Assembly: GCF_002118315.1 (NCBI RefSeq)
Contig: NZ_MTSZ01000001.1
Location: 434,001-498,000, forward strand
DNA: 64,000 nt
DNA from: Kiloniella majae
Lineage (GTDB): Bacteria; Pseudomonadota; Alphaproteobacteria; Kiloniellales; Kiloniellaceae
Direction: 5' to 3'
The notes below the pieces were generated by a model, which saw only the letters and a list, made by a program, of their open reading frames with translations, did no database searches and was not told the DNA's origin. The position numbers were made by a program, and so were the translations under genes. Shown in pieces: positions 52,641 through 63,227 of the stretch; the first letter of the stretch is position 1, and every line of letters starts with the position of its first letter.

Positions 52641-54746
52641 TCAAGAGGCTCGGATCTGGTTCATAAACTCATCAACCTGACGCGTCAGAACCGCCGCATC
52701 ATCTTGCAAGGTTTGTGCTGCTGTCAAAACGGATTGGGAAACATTGCCAGCTTCTTCAATATTACTATTCACCTCGGTAATACTTCTTGTGACCTCACTG
52801 GTCCCTGCGGCGGCTTCTTGAACATTACGCGATATTTCTTGTGTAGCAGCGCCTTGCTCCTCCATTGCAGAGGCAATAACAGTGGAAATTTCACTGATTT
52901 GCGAAATCGTGTTTCCAATACCACCTATGGCTTCGACAGATGCATCTGTTTCATCCTGAATACCGGAAATCTGACTTGTGATTTCTTCGGTTGCTTTGGC
53001 AGTCTGGTTCGCCAGTGATTTAACCTCGGAGGCTACCACGGCAAACCCTTTACCGGCATCACCTGCACGGGCAGCCTCAATAGTCGCATTCAAGGCCAAC
53101 AGATTGGTCTGTTCTGCAATATCGCTGATCAACTTGATAACATCACCAATTTTCAGGGCCGCTTCCGACAATCCCTGTACTTTTGCATTGGCCCGATCTG
53201 CCTCTTGCACCGCTTCTTGTGACACCGAAACCGCGCGGGTGATCTGCGCATTAATCTCGCCAATAGAAGCCGATAGCTCTTCCGTCGCACTAGCAACAGT
53301 TGCCACATTAGCCGACGCCTCTTCCGTAGCGGTTGATACAACAGTCGTCTGCCTTGATACATTATCCGTCACCGCGGACATGCTTTCCGCCGATGTTAAA
53401 AGATGATCGGACGAACTGGATACATTACCAACCACACCCTGAACCTGTTCCTCAAACTGATTTGCAATTCCCAAGAGCGTATCACGACGTTCCTGTTCCG
53501 CTTTGCGATCTTTTTCCACCTGCTCGGCCTGTAGGTCGCGAACCTGAATGAGCTTGTTACGGAAATGCTCCAGCGCCTTTGCCAGGACACCGATTTCATC
53601 ACTCCGCTGTTGATCCTTGATCTCCACATCAGTCTCATCCCGAGACAAGACTTCAACAACATTGGTGATATTTTTAAGGGGCTTACTCATCAATACCGTA
53701 ATTAAAACAGTGATAATCAGAGCCATAAGAAGCGTTAAGACCACTGCAGCAACAACCATGTTATTGCGGACACTGGTTGCGCCTTCCTGAACCTTATCCA
53801 ACGGCATGATAGCTGCAATCGACCAGGGCGTTTTGGAATGCCCGACAGTCAATGGTACCAGGACATAAAGAGCTTCTTTACCTAGTTCGTTTGAATAACT
53901 AATCCAGCTTGCATTCTCACCTTTGGCAATAGCTGCTTTATAGTCCTCTAGCTGCGGTGAACTTTCTTCTATCGCTTTGCCGATTTGTTTCTTATCCGGA
54001 TAGGCTGCCCAAACGCCATTATTAGTAATAAGTGTTACAATGCCTTCGTCATAAGGACGAATTTCAGCAATCTTGTCTTGTACTTCCCGTAGGTTAAAAT
54101 CAATACCAACCGTGCCGATAAACTTCCCATCCTGAATTAAGGGGACCACAACAGAAGTCGCAAGGAATTCTTCAGTTCCTTCATCTTTGGCCAATTCCAT
54201 GGAATAAGGTTCTGTAATCACCTCTGCCATGGCTTTTCTAGGGCCGTCGTACCAATCTGCTGTTTCACCCTTATCAATGTTAAGTCCCCTAACGCCTAAA
54301 TCAGTGGCATTTTTAAGAAACCACAAATCAATAAAACGGCCACTTGCATTACTCTCTGGCGTGTTGGCAAAGTCAGCATCCTTACCGTCCAAAGCATTTG
54401 GTTCCCATCCACTCCAGACCGCGGCAAAATCAGGGTTATTCTGCGTAATACCCTTAAGTGCTTCCCGATAAACGTTTCGATCTTTAATCCCGGCACGATG
54501 ATAAGCCAGAAATGTTTCAGCCATGGTGCGCGATGCCGTCATCGCCACATCAATATCAGCCTTGACCTGACTGCCGATATTTCCAGCAAGTTCCTGTCCG
54601 TGTTTTTCGGCAACATCCAGGATCGCATCCTGACTTTCTTTCACAACAAAGGCTGTCGTGGCAGTTAATCCGATGGCCAGAGTAATAACGACCGACGCTA
54701 AAATTTTACCCGTGAGGTTAAAAGATTTGTTCAAAATCTTTGGCAT
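52641..54746 (-). CDS. Methyl-accepting chemotaxis protein with dCache sensor
   Basis: 701 residues. N-terminal helix ([21 protein letters not shown]), a large periplasmic region (about 35-330) typical of double-Cache sensors ([45 protein letters not shown]), second helix ([20 protein letters not shown]), HAMP linker, then a long cytoplasmic coiled coil with the signalling tip [32 protein letters not shown]. It binds small ligands and steers CheA activity. No CheR-binding pentapeptide at the C-terminus. Confidence 0.95.
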   Translation of the reverse strand: MPKILNKSFNLTGKILASVVITLAIGLTATTAFVVKESQDAILDVAEKHGQELAGNIGSQVKADIDVAMTASRTMAETFLAYHRAGIKDRNVYREALKGITQNNPDFAAVWSGWEPNALDGKDADFANTPESNASGRFIDLWFLKNATDLGVRGLNIDKGETADWYDGPRKAMAEVITEPYSMELAKDEGTEEFLATSVVVPLIQDGKFIGTVGIDFNLREVQDKIAEIRPYDEGIVTLITNNGVWAAYPDKKQIGKAIEESSPQLEDYKAAIAKGENASWISYSNELGKEALYVLVPLTVGHSKTPWSIAAIMPLDKVQEGATSVRNNMVVAAVVLTLLMALIITVLITVLMSKPLKNITNVVEVLSRDETDVEIKDQQRSDEIGVLAKALEHFRNKLIQVRDLQAEQVEKDRKAEQERRDTLLGIANQFEEQVQGVVGNVSSSSDHLLTSAESMSAVTDNVSRQTTVVSTATEEASANVATVASATEELSASIGEINAQITRAVSVSQEAVQEADRANAKVQGLSEAALKIGDVIKLISDIAEQTNLLALNATIEAARAGDAGKGFAVVASEVKSLANQTAKATEEITSQISGIQDETDASVEAIGGIGNTISQISEISTVIASAMEEQGAATQEISRNVQEAAAGTSEVTRSITEVNSNIEEAGNVSQSVLTAAQTLQDDAAVLTRQVDEFMNQIRAS

Positions 54747-54976
54747 GATATGACCTTATGAGAGATTGGCAGTAAGCAAACGCAACAAAAATCTTCACGG
54801 TCAATTCTCTGCTACAAAGTATTAATTTGCCTTTAAGGAAAATTACAAAATCAACAACCGTATCCTATTGCTAGGTATTATTAATTTTTCCTGTCTATAC
54901 TATAAAAAAATTGAGTTACCTGGAGAACTCGCATCTATATCCAGCAACTATTATTATATTTCTTCCGTGACGGCAT

Positions 54977-55417
54977 ATGTATTTAATTGATCAAGCAAGA
55001 GATCACTGGAACCAACTGCGTGGTCATAATGATTTGCCTGCCAAGGAAGAGTTGGATCCGATCAATATTCCAAAATTACTTGGAAACTCCTGTCTTATAG
55101 ATGTTCTTGATGGCGGAACTGATTTTCGCTATCGCATTATTGGTTCCGCAATTCAGGACATATCCCGCGCGGGGCAATCGGGCAAAAAAATAAGTGAAAT
55201 AGATACGCAACGCTCGCCCAGCAAAATTTATGATCTTTTCCATGAAACAGTCGAAGGTTACTGCCCACAATACACAACACTGGACTATATTGGAGAAGAC
55301 GCAAGGGTCGGCGACATTCATATCGGCGTATTTCCCTTAGCAACTAAAGAAACGCCAAAGGAAGTAACGTTTCTCTGGAGTGTTGTAGAAGTTGATATAA
55401 AATTAAGTGAAAAATGA
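54977..55417 (+). CDS. PAS domain protein (PAS_5 type)
   Basis: 146 residues, one domain, like the PAS_5 proteins common in alphaproteobacteria: ARDHWNQLRGHNDLPAKEELDP, LLGNSCLIDVLDGGTDFRYRIIGSAI and YIGEDARVGDIHIGVFPLA. Signal and partner unknown. Divergent from the chemoreceptor gene by about 230 bases. Confidence 0.85.
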   Translation: MYLIDQARDHWNQLRGHNDLPAKEELDPINIPKLLGNSCLIDVLDGGTDFRYRIIGSAIQDISRAGQSGKKISEIDTQRSPSKIYDLFHETVEGYCPQYTTLDYIGEDARVGDIHIGVFPLATKETPKEVTFLWSVVEVDIKLSEK

Positions 55418-56725
55418 AAATGAGAAATATTCTTTGGGGTTTATTTGGGAATTTATTTGCGGGGCTTTGTGGTTGTCTTTCAAGCGGTTAAAAGCCATAG
55501 GGAATAAAATAAAACCACAAAACCCGACAAAACACCCCTTAAAAGAAGCAAAGGCAGAACGCTTTTATCCCCCCGGATAATCCTTAACGTTCCTCAAGCC
55601 GTGACTGCTACCTGTGTCACTTGAACGATCCTTCCTTACCCCGACACCCGCATACGTGACGTATACCACTACGCTGTAAAACCAGAACGCGACCCCACAC
55701 TTACATATCGCATATCGTTCTGAATTTACTTACATCACAGTTATAAAAACTGCGGGTTAGTCATCTTGACCAGGATCTTACGTCCTGTTCTATATGGTTT
55801 TCACGTTGGCTAGATCCCCCCAATAGGAAGTGCCTTTGACAGTTTGAAACCAGACAAGAACACATGCTGTCGAATACCACACATACGAGCTACCACACGC
55901 TTTGAACGACAGGTTCAGGCCAAACACACAAAGCCACCCAATGACGCAACCACCCTACACGTCAACCCGTTCAAAAAAAGCTCTAGACGACCAAGCCCAG
56001 CTTCTAACGCACCCCACTCCATGTAATAGAAAATCAGCTTGTGCCCAAACACACTAAACTACAGTCACAAATCTGATCCGGTTTGAGTTGTAAACGACAT
56101 CCTTGCAATGCCATACAAACCTTTATTTATGGAGCCACCCCTGACTACGTGGGGAGCGAATGTAGGAAAATTACGTTGAATTAGTTAAAGAGAGATTAAC
56201 GCAATTACTATTCAATGACCAGTCTTAAGAATATTGTATACAACTCCTCTTAATACCCAGCAATAGGGTCAAGTATATACAACTTAAAAATCAACAAGAT
56301 AGATTAAATATTGGAATAAATCTGAAAATTTTCACCTTAAACTAAAAATTTTTATTTCAAAAAAAATCTATAAAAACATTATTTTACGTTATTTTTTCGT
56401 ACAATATTTCGATTCTATTTAAGAGTGACTATCAAATTCATCTCCACAAAATTTGTCACATATCTCCACAAGAGTTAACCAGAGCAAAACAGACCATTGT
56501 ATGCGTACTAAAATTACATAAATATCAATTAATTATCTGATTTATGTTCATCAACCAAACGCACATTCGCGATAACAATAAATATGCAGACGACTGTATG
56601 CAGTGTGTTGTTATCTCTATATCCTTTGATATTTATGGTTTTATCTAAAAGGAAGGTAGGCCAAACACCCGGCAGAACGGTTCTTATGAGAGCCTGTGAT
56701 GACACGATTTTAGAGACGACAGTCT
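55418..56725. other. Long non-coding region with clustered inverted repeats
   Basis: About 1.3 kb without a convincing protein gene. From 55560 to about 55910 it holds many local hairpins: a bulged stem at 55588-55627, ATACG-TGA-CGTAT near 55654-55666, CAGTT-ATAAA-AACTG near 55739-55753, CAGGA-TCTTACG-TCCTG near 55771-55787, and TGAAC-GACAG-GTTCA near 55898-55912. ATCCCCCC occurs at both ends of this stretch. From 56160 on it is AT-rich with nothing seen. It could be a structured RNA or a decayed mobile intron. Confidence 0.5.
55588..55627. other. Bulged hairpin in long gap
   Basis: The left arm CGTTC-ctc-AAG-ccg-TGAC pairs with GTCACTTGAACG on the right, with two three-base bulges on one side and a loop of about ten bases. 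The bulges on one side only are typical of selected RNA structure or of single-strand DNA recombination sites. Confidence 0.45.
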
Positions 56726-58000
56726 TTAAAAAGTCTTAGACGAAGGAACAACATAACCACTCCCCATAAGAAATGTACGACAAACAAAAATAACCGCCAA
56801 ACAGGCTTCAAAAATAACCATTGAGGTTGCGGCACCAGTCAATCCCCACTGCAAAGCAGTTGGCATCGCGAAAGCAAGCACACCAACACCACAAAGATTG
56901 AATAACAATACTTTATTTTGCCCATCATTCAGTCTCTCAAAGCTGCTAGCCGCCAAACTGATAAATCGAAAGGCTAAAGCAACTGACAACACCTTTAAAA
57001 CCACAACAAGGGACGGCTGAGTTTCCGAGAAGAAAATGCTCGCCAGAAAATTTGCACTAAAAAACAGAGATGATCCGATGAAAAGACCAGCCAGTGTAGC
57101 TGAAAAAATATAAATCCGGCTCATTTTTGCTTGTTGTGTTTTATCCAATCGAACAATTTCTCTTATGAATATCTGATCAAGAACAAGGGCTGCAATGGAC
57201 ACAGCTCCAAAAACAGCAAAGCCGGCGTAAAAAATTCCAACTAGGGCCTCCCCCCCCAAAAAGAGTAACCCTGTGCCGATAATCAAAGGATATCCAGCCA
57301 TAACCCAGTCAATGAGGCCGAAAGATATGGTTTTACGCAACAGTGCTCTCACACCAAACTTACCGTCTGATGACCAGACGATTAAACGTCCAGTAATCTT
57401 TCGGATAATACGGGCAGCAAAAACAATATGTATCCCCAAGAGAACAATCGCACATCCAGCAAAAGCCCAGGCAACAGCAATAGAGCTGTCAAAAATCTCG
57501 GCTGTCAGTGATAAAATAACCAGCATGACGATCCCCTGAAGCGAGAGCAAGGCCGCCTGCAAGGCAAAGCGGTCATAGGCCCTGAAGAAGGCCTGCATCA
57601 CCATATTCCCAGCGAGAGCTCCCCCACCGATAGACATGGGAATAACCGTACTGGCAAGACTTTGAGAGAACTCACCCAAAAGGAAAAGCATTGCAATAAT
57701 GCTGCATTCAATAAGGCTCAGAATACTGATCAACTTCAGGCACGTTACAAACAATTCATCTGAGCGCTCAGTCTTTGCCGAGACATCTTTGACAATAAAC
57801 GTTGGTAACCCGACTGACACACCAAACATCACCAACAACGCAACCGACTGCCCATAGGAAAAACGTCCGTAATCTTCCAGAGTTAACCAGTGGGTAAGTA
57901 CAATTGTCGTCGCAGCAGAAAAAAAGCGAAGCAAGACCATAGAACTCATCAACAGGATAGAGTTTTTGAGCAAACGGATTTTTGCTGTAATGCCTCTCAC
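56726..58000 (-). CDS. Wzx-type oligosaccharide flippase
   Basis: 424 residues with about 12-14 membrane helices, polysaccharide-transport (PST/MATE-like) type: MVLLRFFSAATTIVLTHWLTLEDYGRFSYGQSVALL near the N-terminus is classical. It moves lipid-linked sugar units across the inner membrane. Last gene of the operon, overlapping the previous gene by four bases. Confidence 0.9.
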   Translation of the reverse strand: MRGITAKIRLLKNSILLMSSMVLLRFFSAATTIVLTHWLTLEDYGRFSYGQSVALLVMFGVSVGLPTFIVKDVSAKTERSDELFVTCLKLISILSLIECSIIAMLFLLGEFSQSLASTVIPMSIGGGALAGNMVMQAFFRAYDRFALQAALLSLQGIVMLVILSLTAEIFDSSIAVAWAFAGCAIVLLGIHIVFAARIIRKITGRLIVWSSDGKFGVRALLRKTISFGLIDWVMAGYPLIIGTGLLFLGGEALVGIFYAGFAVFGAVSIAALVLDQIFIREIVRLDKTQQAKMSRIYIFSATLAGLFIGSSLFFSANFLASIFFSETQPSLVVVLKVLSVALAFRFISLAASSFERLNDGQNKVLLFNLCGVGVLAFAMPTALQWGLTGAATSMVIFEACLAVIFVCRTFLMGSGYVVPSSKTF

Positions 58001-59112
58001 GTGCTGGCCTTTGAGACGGCCTTTGAGACGGATGACGTTTCCGATGTGACCTTCATAGCACCTGAACGATAGGCAAACACCCCTGCCAACCCTGAAGGCC
58101 AGGTCTTGATCGCAGTTGTTGTCTCAATTTGTTCTAATCCCAAACGTCGTTTAATCTCGTACTGGCTAAAACCACAACCGACTGATTTGATTTTATGCTT
58201 GATTGCATACTTGATGCCCTCGGCAATAATCAGTCGGTACAGATTGAGCGATTGAGACAAGCCATAGTCCATTCCCAATGATTTCTGAGTTATCTTATCA
58301 TGATCCCTGTAGTTAATGGTACAGGCCACGATCCGCCCTTTTACCTTGGCACAAATAACGACAATGTTTTCACGTCCAAGAAATTGTTCAGCAGCTTGCA
58401 GAAAATTCGACGCATAAAGTGTCTCGCTACGGTTATGATCGGCAACATTCCTTAACAGGGATATTATTTCCTCACTATGGGCTGCAGGATCGGAAAGAAC
58501 CTCAAATGACGTTCCCGCCTCTATCGCGCGACGGTAACATCTGGCAAGATAATTACGATGTTTGCTCTTCATCGCACTTTGCAAATAATCCTGAAAAGAT
58601 GACCACTTAACCTCTAGATGTGTATCTGTGATACCCGGCGAGAAAACATACCCTTTTTCCTCTAAATATCGGAATAACAGTTTGTCTCGTTCCCGATCAA
58701 GAAGAACAAAACGGGCCGTCGGGGCAAGCCAGCGTCGACGCAATTGATCAACACCATCAAGTAACAGCGGAATAACCTTGTCAGGATCAGCCTGCGGGTG
58801 AACTACCGGGTGTTTGTGAAAGTTAACCGGGTTTAGTGGCCACAGGAGAGACCGTGCAATGCGTCGCTGCCAGCAACTTGGCAAAGGCAATGGATAAGGA
58901 TAGCGATAGGCCCCACAATGCCCAACCATCTTGTTCCCATGATAAACCAGGACCATCGCAGTTCGGCTCCGCGGCCAGGTCGGTGCCTGAGCCTCGGTCC
59001 AAAATCGTTGCCAGTTATAACTTGTGTGTAAACTGTTACCAGCGACCTCATCCCAAGATTCCTGACAAATATCAGTAGGGTCTTCAGTCACCAGAATACG
59101 ATAATCGCTCAT
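57997..59112 (-). CDS. GNAT/FemAB-BioF2-like acyltransferase of polysaccharide operon
   Basis: 371 residues. C-terminal acetyltransferase_6 (BioF2-like) region: FQDYLQSAMKSKHRNYLARCYRRA, KVKGRIVACTINYRDHDKI, and QSLNLYRLIIAEGIKYAIKHKIKSVGCG. Such proteins are found in exopolysaccharide and cellulose clusters and likely add an acyl or aminoacyl group. The first part (NSLHTSYNWQRFWTEA, LVYHGNKMVGHCGAYRYP) is the paired GNAT-like half. Coupled to both neighbours by four-base overlaps. Confidence 0.8.
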   Translation of the reverse strand: MSDYRILVTEDPTDICQESWDEVAGNSLHTSYNWQRFWTEAQAPTWPRSRTAMVLVYHGNKMVGHCGAYRYPYPLPLPSCWQRRIARSLLWPLNPVNFHKHPVVHPQADPDKVIPLLLDGVDQLRRRWLAPTARFVLLDRERDKLLFRYLEEKGYVFSPGITDTHLEVKWSSFQDYLQSAMKSKHRNYLARCYRRAIEAGTSFEVLSDPAAHSEEIISLLRNVADHNRSETLYASNFLQAAEQFLGRENIVVICAKVKGRIVACTINYRDHDKITQKSLGMDYGLSQSLNLYRLIIAEGIKYAIKHKIKSVGCGFSQYEIKRRLGLEQIETTTAIKTWPSGLAGVFAYRSGAMKVTSETSSVSKAVSKAST

Positions 59113-59813
59113 GATCTCGCGAAAGCTTCCCGGGATGGTTGATCCGTTTGCGGTTCAACGTTTTCGTAAACACCCAAATAACGTCCGATGGGCTGCAACC
59201 AGCGAAAATGATAAAAGGCAATGATCGTGGCCAGTACGACATGCACACCGATAAACACAAAGGCCTCATTCTTGGTCGGATAGTGACCAATCCTGACCTT
59301 CATATGAGATGCCCATGACCACACTTCGGGTATCGGGTTATATTTCGATCCGATTTCATGTGGATTAAGTGTCAGAAAAGCGAGGTCTTCGATACCTGAC
59401 AACATCAATATCAATAAACCGATTGCAATTCTCAGCACTGTTCCCGTTGATCCTCCCCCCATTCGAAACATCAGCGCAAAAGAGAGAATTAGGAAAGGCA
59501 CCATCAAAAGGGTCATGTAATAAACATTCCCTGCATCCCTGAATGCAATATCAAAAAACATCTTGGGGACATAGAAGAAAAAGAAAACCGCAAAGCAAAA
59601 ATAAGCGATGGGAACAGTTACCCGCAGGCGTTTGAATAGGTCCGGATCAAACAGGGATATTGCAAGAGCGGCCAGAAAAAAGGGCGTTAACTTGAAAACA
59701 AAGATACCCAGGCTTTTAACCTCGCGATCAGATGGCAAAAAAAGGATGGCATAGCCCCCAAGTAAAACCGCAAAGATGCCAAACAATATTGACCACTTGG
59801 TAGATCTAGACAT
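59109..59813 (-). CDS. Unknown six-helix membrane protein of polysaccharide operon
   Basis: 234 residues, about six membrane helices (WSILFGIFAVLLGGYAILFL, FKLTPFFLAALAISLF, VPIAYFCFAVFFFFYV, YYMTLLMVPFLILSFALMF, LRIAIGLLILMLSG, AFVFIGVHVVLATIIAFYHF). A conserved-looking soluble loop FLTLNPHEIGSKYNPIPEVWSWASHMKVRIGHYPTKNEAF lies between the last two. Family not recognised. Its overlaps place it inside the operon. Confidence 0.75.
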   Translation of the reverse strand: MSRSTKWSILFGIFAVLLGGYAILFLPSDREVKSLGIFVFKLTPFFLAALAISLFDPDLFKRLRVTVPIAYFCFAVFFFFYVPKMFFDIAFRDAGNVYYMTLLMVPFLILSFALMFRMGGGSTGTVLRIAIGLLILMLSGIEDLAFLTLNPHEIGSKYNPIPEVWSWASHMKVRIGHYPTKNEAFVFIGVHVVLATIIAFYHFRWLQPIGRYLGVYENVEPQTDQPSREAFARS

Positions 59814-61197
59814 TAACCACTACTCCTGCTTCATTTATATCTGGCTCTATATTTACTTGTTCAAGGCTATTTTGATCATCGATTACGAACGATATGTCGG
59901 ACAAAAGACAGGACAAGCCCTGTTCGGTGAGTTCTCTGTTCTCATGCGCCAGCAACACCACACCCAACCGGTCAATCGTTCGCTCAAACCGATAAACCTT
60001 TTGTCCTGGTTGGACGAAAAGCGTTTGTTGTTTGCACGCCGGATGGGCTTCCAAGCGATCCATCCCTGTAATGCTTTTCAGAATACCTGTTCTAGCGGCC
60101 CCCATAACCTGCTGGATACCATATTTTTGGGGACGTAAAAAACCTCTTGGAACATGAACTTGTTTGCCAAGCGCCATACGCAATACCCAGTCTTGCGTGT
60201 CCACACCATAAGTTTCTCTCACCAGTGCTGGAAAACCATTACCGGAAAGACGCGCCCCCATCTCAATAAAACAAATGCGATCATCGGGCGTGAGGATGAT
60301 GTCAAAATTAAGAGGTCCGTTTATGATATCCAACGCATCGGCAATACGTTCAATTAACGGAAGTAATTCCTGCTCCAAAACATCAGATAGCGGAAACCCG
60401 ACCCTGTGCTGGGTAACAAGAAAATCCGGTGGGCCGGAATGCCCTCTCTGGCTAACGGCAGACAGAACACATCGTCCATCGAAACGGAAAGCTTCTACCC
60501 CAAACTGATCACCAACCACATAATCTTCAACAATGACCAATCCAGTAGGGGAAAAGGATGATGCTTTGTCATAACCTTTGCGTAGCTGATCCAACTCCGT
60601 AACAAACGTCAGCCCTTTACTTCCAGAAGAGTCAGCAGGTTTAACAATCAACGGAAACGGACGATCATGGGCAAAGGTCTCAAGTGTTTTAAAGTCCTTT
60701 GATGCACAATGCATCGGCGCAAAAATTCCCATTTCCTGTGCCAAAGAAGAAAAGAAGCCTTTATCACAAGACGCACGCACAGCTTTTTTACTGGGTGGGT
60801 TGGGTAAATTATAATGCGCTGCCAGATCGTAAATTGTTTGGTGGAATGAATCATTCCCCGGTGACGCAACGCCGTCTATTTTTCTCCCCCCCAACATTTT
60901 GATGATATCTGTTGCATCACGGCTTTTAAGTAACAGGAACTCATCCGCCACGGGACGCGCCATTGCCTCTGGATTGGCGTCGGCACCAATGACGTAAGCT
61001 CCTGCATTTTTGGCCACCCAATATAATGGCAACTGGTCTGGGCTAGCGCCCAGTATCAGAACCGTTTTGCCCTTAGCATAATCTCTGGGAGCATAATCTT
61101 TGGCAGCATAGTCGCCTGCCTGCTCTTTATCCACGAGTACTTCGTTGGCCGAAGCTGCATCAGAAAGGGTTTGTTCGATCAGCTGATCCATTATCAA
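59806..61197 (-). CDS. ATP-grasp enzyme of polysaccharide operon
   Basis: 463 residues. After an N-terminal Rossmann-like part (TVLILGASPDQLPLYWVAKNAGAYVIGADAN) comes the ATP-grasp fold: FPLIVKPADSSGSKGLTFV, GLVIVEDYVVGDQFGVEAF and the metal-binding FDIILTPDDRICFIEMGARLSGNG. It ligates an amine or carboxylate using ATP. A short Tyr/Asp/Ala repeat (DYAAKDYAPRDYAK, about 28-41) comes from a degenerate 15-base tandem repeat. Likely modifies a sugar or carries an amino acid onto the polymer. Confidence 0.88.
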   Translation of the reverse strand: MIMDQLIEQTLSDAASANEVLVDKEQAGDYAAKDYAPRDYAKGKTVLILGASPDQLPLYWVAKNAGAYVIGADANPEAMARPVADEFLLLKSRDATDIIKMLGGRKIDGVASPGNDSFHQTIYDLAAHYNLPNPPSKKAVRASCDKGFFSSLAQEMGIFAPMHCASKDFKTLETFAHDRPFPLIVKPADSSGSKGLTFVTELDQLRKGYDKASSFSPTGLVIVEDYVVGDQFGVEAFRFDGRCVLSAVSQRGHSGPPDFLVTQHRVGFPLSDVLEQELLPLIERIADALDIINGPLNFDIILTPDDRICFIEMGARLSGNGFPALVRETYGVDTQDWVLRMALGKQVHVPRGFLRPQKYGIQQVMGAARTGILKSITGMDRLEAHPACKQQTLFVQPGQKVYRFERTIDRLGVVLLAHENRELTEQGLSCLLSDISFVIDDQNSLEQVNIEPDINEAGVVVNV

Positions 61198-62165
61198 CTC
61201 CCCTCTCCACTTGCAACGAGGACGGGAGCAGACTTTGCTACCTTACCATATTCCAGAAGGTCCCTTGTATTGAAGTCCTGCTGACACTCGGGGATATTGC
61301 TTTCCCGAACATAGATCTGTTTATAGGGCAAATTGCTACTGAACGGGCGCTTTATATACTCACCTATAATTCCCAGACCGATCAAATTTCCCCCAGCGAT
61401 AAGCGCCGTTAAAAATGCCGACCCTGCGCTATCAAGAAACAGGCTGCCCAGCGCCATTATCACAGCCAGACCAGCCAATATCCATATAAACATCAAGGGC
61501 ATAACCGAGAAACCAAGAAACAGATCAAAGCTATGCTGGAACATTTTATAAAGCGTCCATTTTGACTCCCCATCCCGACGGGCATGGTGATCTGTTTCAA
61601 TCGACGTATAATTATGTGTCACCTTGGGGACTGTCGCGATGAAATATTGTGCTCGTGCAGGATAGTTAATCACATCACGTGCAACAGCCGTCCGCATAAC
61701 ACGAAATACGGACGCACCAATGGGAATTTCTATAGCAAACAGGCGCTCCGCAATGAACTGCTGTATCTTCGTTCCCCAGACCCGATAAAAAGGATCATCA
61801 CGATCACGCCTGATCCCAAACACAACATCATATCCTTCCTGAGCTTTCTCGATAAGCTTGTATGACTCCTCGGGTGGGGACTGCAGGTCACAGTCATACT
61901 GGATACACCAATCAAAGCGTGCGTAACGATACCCAATTCGAAAGGCTGCACAGTTTCCAAAATTTCTGGAAAAAGAAATATATTTAACCCGTTCATCTTT
62001 CGCAGCGAACGATTTAATCATCTCCAGAGATCGATCCGTACTCCCGTCGTCAGTAAAGATAATTTCATAATCTTCATAGGGTTCCAACGCCTTGGTATAG
62101 GCTTCGTAGGCCGCATCTAGATTTTCATCTTCGTTATAACAGGGAACGATTGCAGAAATCTTCAT
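61194..62165 (-). CDS. Glycosyltransferase family 2 (polyprenyl-phosphate type)
   Basis: 323 residues. GT-A fold: ISAIVPCYNEDENL, IIFTDDGSTDRSLEMI, and the metal-binding YDCDLQSPPEE (about 94-104). Two C-terminal membrane helices (LMFIWILAGLAVIMALGSLFL, ALIAGGNLIGLGIIGEYI) as in DPM1/ArnC/GtrB proteins, which load a sugar on undecaprenyl phosphate. Overlaps the ATP-grasp gene by four bases. Confidence 0.92.
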   Translation of the reverse strand: MKISAIVPCYNEDENLDAAYEAYTKALEPYEDYEIIFTDDGSTDRSLEMIKSFAAKDERVKYISFSRNFGNCAAFRIGYRYARFDWCIQYDCDLQSPPEESYKLIEKAQEGYDVVFGIRRDRDDPFYRVWGTKIQQFIAERLFAIEIPIGASVFRVMRTAVARDVINYPARAQYFIATVPKVTHNYTSIETDHHARRDGESKWTLYKMFQHSFDLFLGFSVMPLMFIWILAGLAVIMALGSLFLDSAGSAFLTALIAGGNLIGLGIIGEYIKRPFSSNLPYKQIYVRESNIPECQQDFNTRDLLEYGKVAKSAPVLVASGEGS

Positions 62166-62225
62166 TGTACTTAACCTTCACTTACTAAGAACTTGATCTT
62201 CGCGCCAAATATCCTTTTAAAGATA

Positions 62226-63227
62226 TCAAGCTGCGCGTTTGGCCTGCTGCCGGCAGTGCCAGGCCCAAGCTGTTTTAATAATTGTTTCAATATCACTATG
62301 GGCGGGCGTCCATCCAAGGAGCTCTCTGGCACGAGCCGCGTTTGCAACCAGTTTTGCCGGATCACCAGAACGGCGTGGCCCTATTTCATGAGGGACAGAT
62401 TTTCCCGTTACCCTCTCCGCCACGGCCACGATATTCCGGATAGAAACTTCTTTTTCGGCCCCGAGATTACAGGCAAACGAGTCACAACCACCCAGTAATT
62501 TCCTAAAGGCCGAAACATGTGCTGTTGCCAGATCACAGACATGAACATAGTCCCGAATACAGGTTCCATCAGGCGTGGGATAGTCCGCTCCATGAATAGT
62601 AAGAGGTGTTCGATTGCTGATGGCCGTCAAAACATTGGGAATAAGATGAGGTTCGGGGTCATGATCTTCGCCAATATCCCCTTCAGGATCAGCACCCGCA
62701 GCATTAAAGTAACGAAGAACAGCCGACTTGATACCATAGGCGTTATCAAAATCAGACAACATCTTTTCCACTGCCAGCTTGGTATTCCCATAAGGGTTTA
62801 TGGGTTTTTGAGATTGTTCTTCCGTAATGGGTTGAGTTTCAGGAATGCCATAGGTCGCACAGGTGCTAGAGAAAACAATGTGCTTAACACCTGTGTTTTT
62901 CATCGCTTCAAGTAGAGTGAAGCTCCCAAGTACATTGGTTCTATAATACTCAGCAGGCATCCCCATTGATTCCCCGATATACGCCCGCGCAGCAAAGTGT
63001 AAAACAGCCCGAGGCTTATATTCCCTGCAAACCTTCTCTAACTTGTTGCCATCAGCTATATCCCCACAAATGAACGGGCCCCATTGAACAGCCTGTTCAT
63101 GGCCTGTACTGAGATCATCATAGGTAAGGGGTAAAATTCCATTCTGCCGTAAAGCTTTGCAGACATGACTACCTACGTACCCGGCGCCCCCTGTTACCAA
63201 AACCGGTATCAAATCAGGCATGAGCAA
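62226..63227 (-). CDS. galE: UDP-glucose 4-epimerase
   Basis: 333 residues. Rossmann motif VLVTGGAGYVGSHV, catalytic Ser in FSSTCATYG (about 124) and Tyr-x3-Lys in NPYGNTKLAVE (about 147-151), then YFNAAGADPEGDIGE. It interconverts UDP-glucose and UDP-galactose to feed the polymer. Its start overlaps the end of the upstream epimerase gene by 14 bases; ATG 63221 is also possible. Confidence 0.95.
   Translation of the reverse strand: MLMPDLIPVLVTGGAGYVGSHVCKALRQNGILPLTYDDLSTGHEQAVQWGPFICGDIADGNKLEKVCREYKPRAVLHFAARAYIGESMGMPAEYYRTNVLGSFTLLEAMKNTGVKHIVFSSTCATYGIPETQPITEEQSQKPINPYGNTKLAVEKMLSDFDNAYGIKSAVLRYFNAAGADPEGDIGEDHDPEPHLIPNVLTAISNRTPLTIHGADYPTPDGTCIRDYVHVCDLATAHVSAFRKLLGGCDSFACNLGAEKEVSIRNIVAVAERVTGKSVPHEIGPRRSGDPAKLVANAARARELLGWTPAHSDIETIIKTAWAWHCRQQAKRAA

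Noticed and set aside
55560-55930. Group II intron or attC-like integron site in the long gap
   Set aside because: No intron domain V, no reverse transcriptase, and no conserved R boxes; kept only as an unnamed structured region.
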